DNA of 64,000 nucleotides from NCBI RefSeq assembly GCF_026965535.1, contig NZ_CP114039.1, positions 7,316,001 through 7,380,000 on the forward strand, written 5' to 3'. This stretch comes from Corallococcus sp. NCRR. GTDB taxonomy: Bacteria; Myxococcota; Myxococcia; Myxococcales; Myxococcaceae. The notes beneath the pieces were generated by a model. The model was not told where the DNA came from, did not search any database, and saw nothing but the letters and a program-made list of their open reading frames with translations. The translations under genes and the position numbers were made by a program. Positions 61,901 through 64,000 of the stretch are shown one piece after another (within the stretch, counting starts at the first letter, position 1; every line of letters starts with the position of its first letter).

Positions 61901-63733
61901 GTCGGCTACTACTCCAAGGCGGACTCCGCCGCGCACAGCGGCAAGGTCCAATCCCTGACCTTCAGCGGCGGCCTGGCCATCCGCTACCAATACGATGGCG
62001 CGGGGCGCGTCGCGACCGTCCAGGCGCGCGCGGGCACACAGGACGTGCTCACCGTCGCCTATTCGTATGACGAAGCCACGGGCTTCATCACGCGAAAGGT
62101 CTTCTCCTCCGCCCGGTCGCCCCAGGACGTCTCGCTCAACCACCAGGTGAGCTACCAGTATGACGGGCTCGGGCAGCTGCTCCACGAGGAGGTGCAAGAC
62201 CCGAAGGGGGTCCTGCTCACGCGCCGGACCTACGGCTACGACGCCGCCGGCAACGTCACGCGCCAGACCCTGACCCGCGCGGGCCTTCCGGATGAGACCA
62301 CGGGCTTCACGTACGACGCGGACAACAAGCTCCTCACGCTCCAGTTGGAGGGTGGCTCTCCACGAAGCCTGGCCTACGACCTGCTGGGCAACCTCACGGA
62401 CGATGGCGCGGGGCGCACGTTCCAGTACAACGCGCTCGGTCAGCTGACGGGCTTCAAATCCAAGACCCTCAACTACACCTACACCTATCACCCGGACGGG
62501 CTGCGCAAGAGCAAGTGTCAGGCATCCCAGACGCCGGTGCGTTTCTATTACGACGGGCGACCGTCAGCCCGGCTCGTCAATGAAATCCAGGACGCCACGA
62601 GCGTCAGCCATGTCCAGGCCGGCGACCTCCGCTTCGCGCGTCAGGTGCCGGGACAGGACACGCAGGAGTTCCTCCACGACCAGAGCCATGTCGTGGCGGC
62701 GCTGACCGGGCAGGCCCTGTCGGGCGTCCGCTACGGCGCCTATGGCGAGCAGGAGCCCGTCGCGTCCGGGCCCCGGACCTTCCAGCTCCAGGACAATCCC
62801 TTTGGCTACAAGGGGGAGTACCAGGACGTGGAGTCGGGGCTCGTCTACCTGCGCGCGCGCTACTACGACCCCCAGCTCATGCGCTTCATCAGCCGCGACA
62901 GCGCGCCCCTGCTCAATCGCTACCAATACGCCCTGGGCAATCCTGTCATGCTGACGGACCCCTCCGGCAACCTGGCGTGGTGGGAATGGCTGACCCTGGG
63001 CGCCGCGCTGGTGGCCAGCGTGGTCGTGACCATCGCCACCGCTGGCGCCGGCTCCGCGCTGCTCGCCGGGGCGCTGGCCAGCACCAGCACGCTGGTCTCG
63101 TTGAGCGCGGAGGTGGGCATCGCGGTCGCCGCGGGCGTCGCCGGTGCGCTCGTGGGCAAGGGCGTGGAAGCGTTTGGCTACTCCGCCAGGGAAGGCCGCT
63201 GGGGGCTGGACCGGTACTTCGACAAGGAGCTGGGGATCGAGGTCGGGCTCGCCGCCATCAGCGGCGGGATCGGCGCCAAGGCCAGCTTCGTGGGCAACAA
63301 GGTCGTCGCGAAGGTGGTGGGGACGACCGGGCGCAAGGCGGTCGCCGCCCAGGCGCTGGTGGGGTTCGCGGTGGGCTCTGTCGAAGCGCTCGTCGCCGAG
63401 CCCCTGCTCCAGCAGTTCACCAAGGGCAAGGTGGACTGGGACGAGCGCATCTTCGGAGCCCTCGTCGGCGGAGGGTTCGCGGGGGCCGGAAGCACGTACC
63501 TGGGCGAGCGCGCCAGGCATCGCTACCTCCAGCGCACGCGGACCACGCCGGTCGTGGCGTTCAACCCGGGCACGACGGCGGGCCCCGCGATTTCGTTGGG
63601 GTCCGCCGGCGGGGCGGGGGACTTCGCCGCCATCCGGAGCGCCTACAGACAGCTGGACGCGGCCGGCCCCATCCGGGCCCCCAAGCCGCCCGCGGCCCCC
63701 GCGCAGTTCCTGCTTCCCGGCTTCCTTCCCTGA
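58919..63733 (+). CDS. RHS-repeat protein with C-terminal variable domain
   Basis: A 1604-residue RHS/YD-repeat protein. The N-terminus (ASNANNFRDPLSSDVNPRTG, then LGGLDVDLGIDY) is a cap-like region with no PAAR or signal peptide. Hundreds of residues of YD repeats follow (YDAAGRVTLQTD, YDTLGRKSST, YDALGRLIQE). The hyperconserved RHS core end is YQDVESGLVYLRARYYDPQL, then YALGNPVMLTDPSG at about residue 1355. The ~250 residues after it differ in style: Ala/Gly/Val-rich hydrophobic stretches and a soluble end without a recognised toxin motif, probably pore-like or shielding. A second RHS follows at 34 bp. Confidence 0.87.
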   Translation: MAQAATIQGGDASNANNFRDPLSSDVNPRTGRLRISVAAPRLPGLGGLDVDLGIDYTQSDQAPPRTVLGLPAMWQFRLSYIVGGRIVINGSQSHALDQRWPCGMKYHVLQDMSLETLNKMPALPFEEAKDQRSLNILSFLDGRKQYFDLHGRLIASADPHGNHILYFYEEPADRSVFFTRLTRIVDTYGQTVSFEYPANGIQITLPPGDGSAQRILYEFDSPTALKAYHDPAGRKTLFTHGGGQLNRRLLTRIQSPNQFETLFTYKTLDVRKEGKASRLDVIHQVIRKAQGIERTTEYNLDPNKDHRNYTGNPTYELSSKDTLMESTDHRYRYVTTVDDGATLTRRTYNRLHLELKTEVYSKSDPGDLITTTLFTYPGQGADVSFPAHNALPKSYERPAQVEVRTYDAGPGGDTKPYRARKTVNAYNDAGQPTATEVSTAAAGGAFQTKRKEVLQYDPRFGLLLLHDVHDYQATGLISAQPVITRVVQTLSSDGSQVVSTQTGFVTDGAFSASRTTRYEYDAAGRVTLQTDTGASGTESSALQTAYTHAPGKHRLTVQQTDAVGDVRSQEYDTATGLLSSETNARGTTTYGYDTLGRKSSTVDPLGVTTTWTYDDATRSTTVVNANGYSATLRDNGFGELLLHTDNAGPQGAARVHNSRTYDALGRLIQETGILGEGSKLTYAYDTRGRLSQLTDSEGNVSTYAYDELQGSQTEFFNGIKLRTQWFDDEQRILQEESFQATPGTSRATLTGHDGNGNVVLQKTGTRAGTAAIAWNSTQRITRDILGNEVRTETTGSDGTTVIHLEDRDLHGQVLRTTRTLQRAGQASAASVQGETCRYDAAGHLLQASNPLGQNETLTYEHGAVKTRQDLAGTLFTRTYDAVGQLTEERFTEGNVIHRFVRAHDNTTRRLTSVEHLAGNQSHGRIEYTYSPEGLLTSTRSLPEDKTLQWEYSATTNQLRCFTDAAGVATRFTYTRGGQVETVSSGSDASAKTLTVGYYSKADSAAHSGKVQSLTFSGGLAIRYQYDGAGRVATVQARAGTQDVLTVAYSYDEATGFITRKVFSSARSPQDVSLNHQVSYQYDGLGQLLHEEVQDPKGVLLTRRTYGYDAAGNVTRQTLTRAGLPDETTGFTYDADNKLLTLQLEGGSPRSLAYDLLGNLTDDGAGRTFQYNALGQLTGFKSKTLNYTYTYHPDGLRKSKCQASQTPVRFYYDGRPSARLVNEIQDATSVSHVQAGDLRFARQVPGQDTQEFLHDQSHVVAALTGQALSGVRYGAYGEQEPVASGPRTFQLQDNPFGYKGEYQDVESGLVYLRARYYDPQLMRFISRDSAPLLNRYQYALGNPVMLTDPSGNLAWWEWLTLGAALVASVVVTIATAGAGSALLAGALASTSTLVSLSAEVGIAVAAGVAGALVGKGVEAFGYSAREGRWGLDRYFDKELGIEVGLAAISGGIGAKASFVGNKVVAKVVGTTGRKAVAAQALVGFAVGSVEALVAEPLLQQFTKGKVDWDERIFGALVGGGFAGAGSTYLGERARHRYLQRTRTTPVVAFNPGTTAGPAISLGSAGGAGDFAAIRSAYRQLDAAGPIRAPKPPAAPAQFLLPGFLP

Positions 63734-63766
63734 AACCCCGGCTGACCCCAAAAGGAGTCCTGCGTC

Positions 63767-64000
63767 ATGGGACAGATTGACAAGGACGAGGGGGGCGACC
63801 CCTCCAACGCCAACAACTTCCGCGACCCCTTCTCCAGCGAGGTCAACCCCCGGACGGGCAAGCTGCGCATCTCCATCGCGGCCCCCGTCGTCCCGGGGCT
63901 CGGGGGGCTCGACGTGGACCTGGGCATCGACTACGTGCAGCTCGATGGCAGACAACCCCGGAGCATCCTGGGCCTGCCCCCGATGTGGAGCTTTCGCCTG
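63767..64000 (+). CDS. Second RHS-repeat protein (partial, runs off window)
   Basis: AAAGGAG lies 11 bases before ATG 63767. The 78 residues visible (PSNANNFRDPFSSEVNPRTG, then LGGLDVDLGIDYVQLD and ILGLPPMWSFRL) align to the N-terminus of the preceding RHS protein over their entire length at roughly 70% identity. It is a tandem RHS paralogue cut by the window end. Confidence 0.85.
   Translation, partial: MGQIDKDEGGDPSNANNFRDPFSSEVNPRTGKLRISIAAPVVPGLGGLDVDLGIDYVQLDGRQPRSILGLPPMWSFRL

Noticed and set aside
58358..62491. A 1377-residue open frame antisense to the RHS gene
   Set aside because: It arises from GC-rich third positions of the RHS repeats, has low-complexity Arg/Val/Leu/Gly composition, no ribosome site, and overlaps a well-supported gene entirely.

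Overview
The window is a contiguous piece of a high-GC (about 70%) myxobacterial chromosome, most likely Myxococcaceae (Myxococcus/Corallococcus/Pyxidicoccus-like). The support is: GC-rich third positions throughout, many secreted lipoproteins with Asp/Gly/Thr-rich linkers, a DUF2378 (TIGR02265-type) protein, a TIGR02269/DUF2380-type lipoprotein, a GYF plus AgmX/PglI C-terminal protein, and dense NtrC/ECF/FHA-GGDEF signalling. It has 63 protein-coding loci (two run off the ends, one is frameshifted), no rRNA, tRNA or CRISPR, and no insertion sequence.

Layout. 1-9.6 kb: acyltransferase, FHA-diguanylate cyclase, a large Cys-rich lipoprotein, a DUF721 protein overlapping a triple-CAP-like secreted protein, a small Cys protein and a soluble lytic transglycosylase. 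9.6-12.4 kb: accA-hisC-cmk operon. 12.4-20 kb: a TPR protein, a membrane protein, a fused tandem ArsA/Get3 ATPase, an NtrC-type regulator with a kinase whose ATPase domain looks degenerate, a dCMP-deaminase-type enzyme and a trypsin-like lipoprotein. 20-28.3 kb: prkA divergent from a lid-less DnaK-like chaperone, clpX, a hypothetical protein, a GYF/AgmX protein and truA. 28.3-33.3 kb: a ribbon-helix-helix protein, a small beta-barrel, larE, an APS-kinase-like protein with a histone-like tail, and a five-gene operon of ubiquitin-like sulfur-carrier chemistry (active E1, TusA, CysO/MoaD-like carrier, inactive E1 homologue, JAMM protease).

33.4-42 kb: a lipoprotein, a NarL-type two-component pair, glutathione-dependent formaldehyde oxidation (class III ADH plus S-formylglutathione hydrolase), a DEAD-box helicase, SlyD, a DUF2378 protein, and an ECF sigma factor with a DUF1109/NrsF-like membrane partner. 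42-47 kb: a frameshifted GST, a methyltransferase, an SMR exporter preceded by a guanidine-III-like riboswitch, and a lipoprotein toxin with its probable immunity gene. 46-58 kb: secreted enzymes (esterase, polysaccharide lyase-like, CotH kinase, phospholipase D-like), a barrel protein, an AI-2E family transporter, a 40-residue basic protein, a P1 peptidase, and a TetR regulator with operator palindromes opposite a carotenoid oxygenase. 58-64 kb: two paralogous small proteins followed by two tandem RHS proteins, the second cut by the window end.

Most notable: (1) the 30.97-33.34 kb operon, in which one E1 homologue has the ATP/thioester core but no N-terminal RYxRQ arm and the other has the arm but no core, which suggests a heterodimeric bacterial E1; (2) a 13-bp inverted repeat with an inner 6-bp stem that would hide both the Shine-Dalgarno and start codon of the DEAD-box helicase; (3) a guanidine-III-like riboswitch on the SMR exporter; (4) a SitA/SitI-like toxin-immunity pair; (5) the tandem RHS locus.
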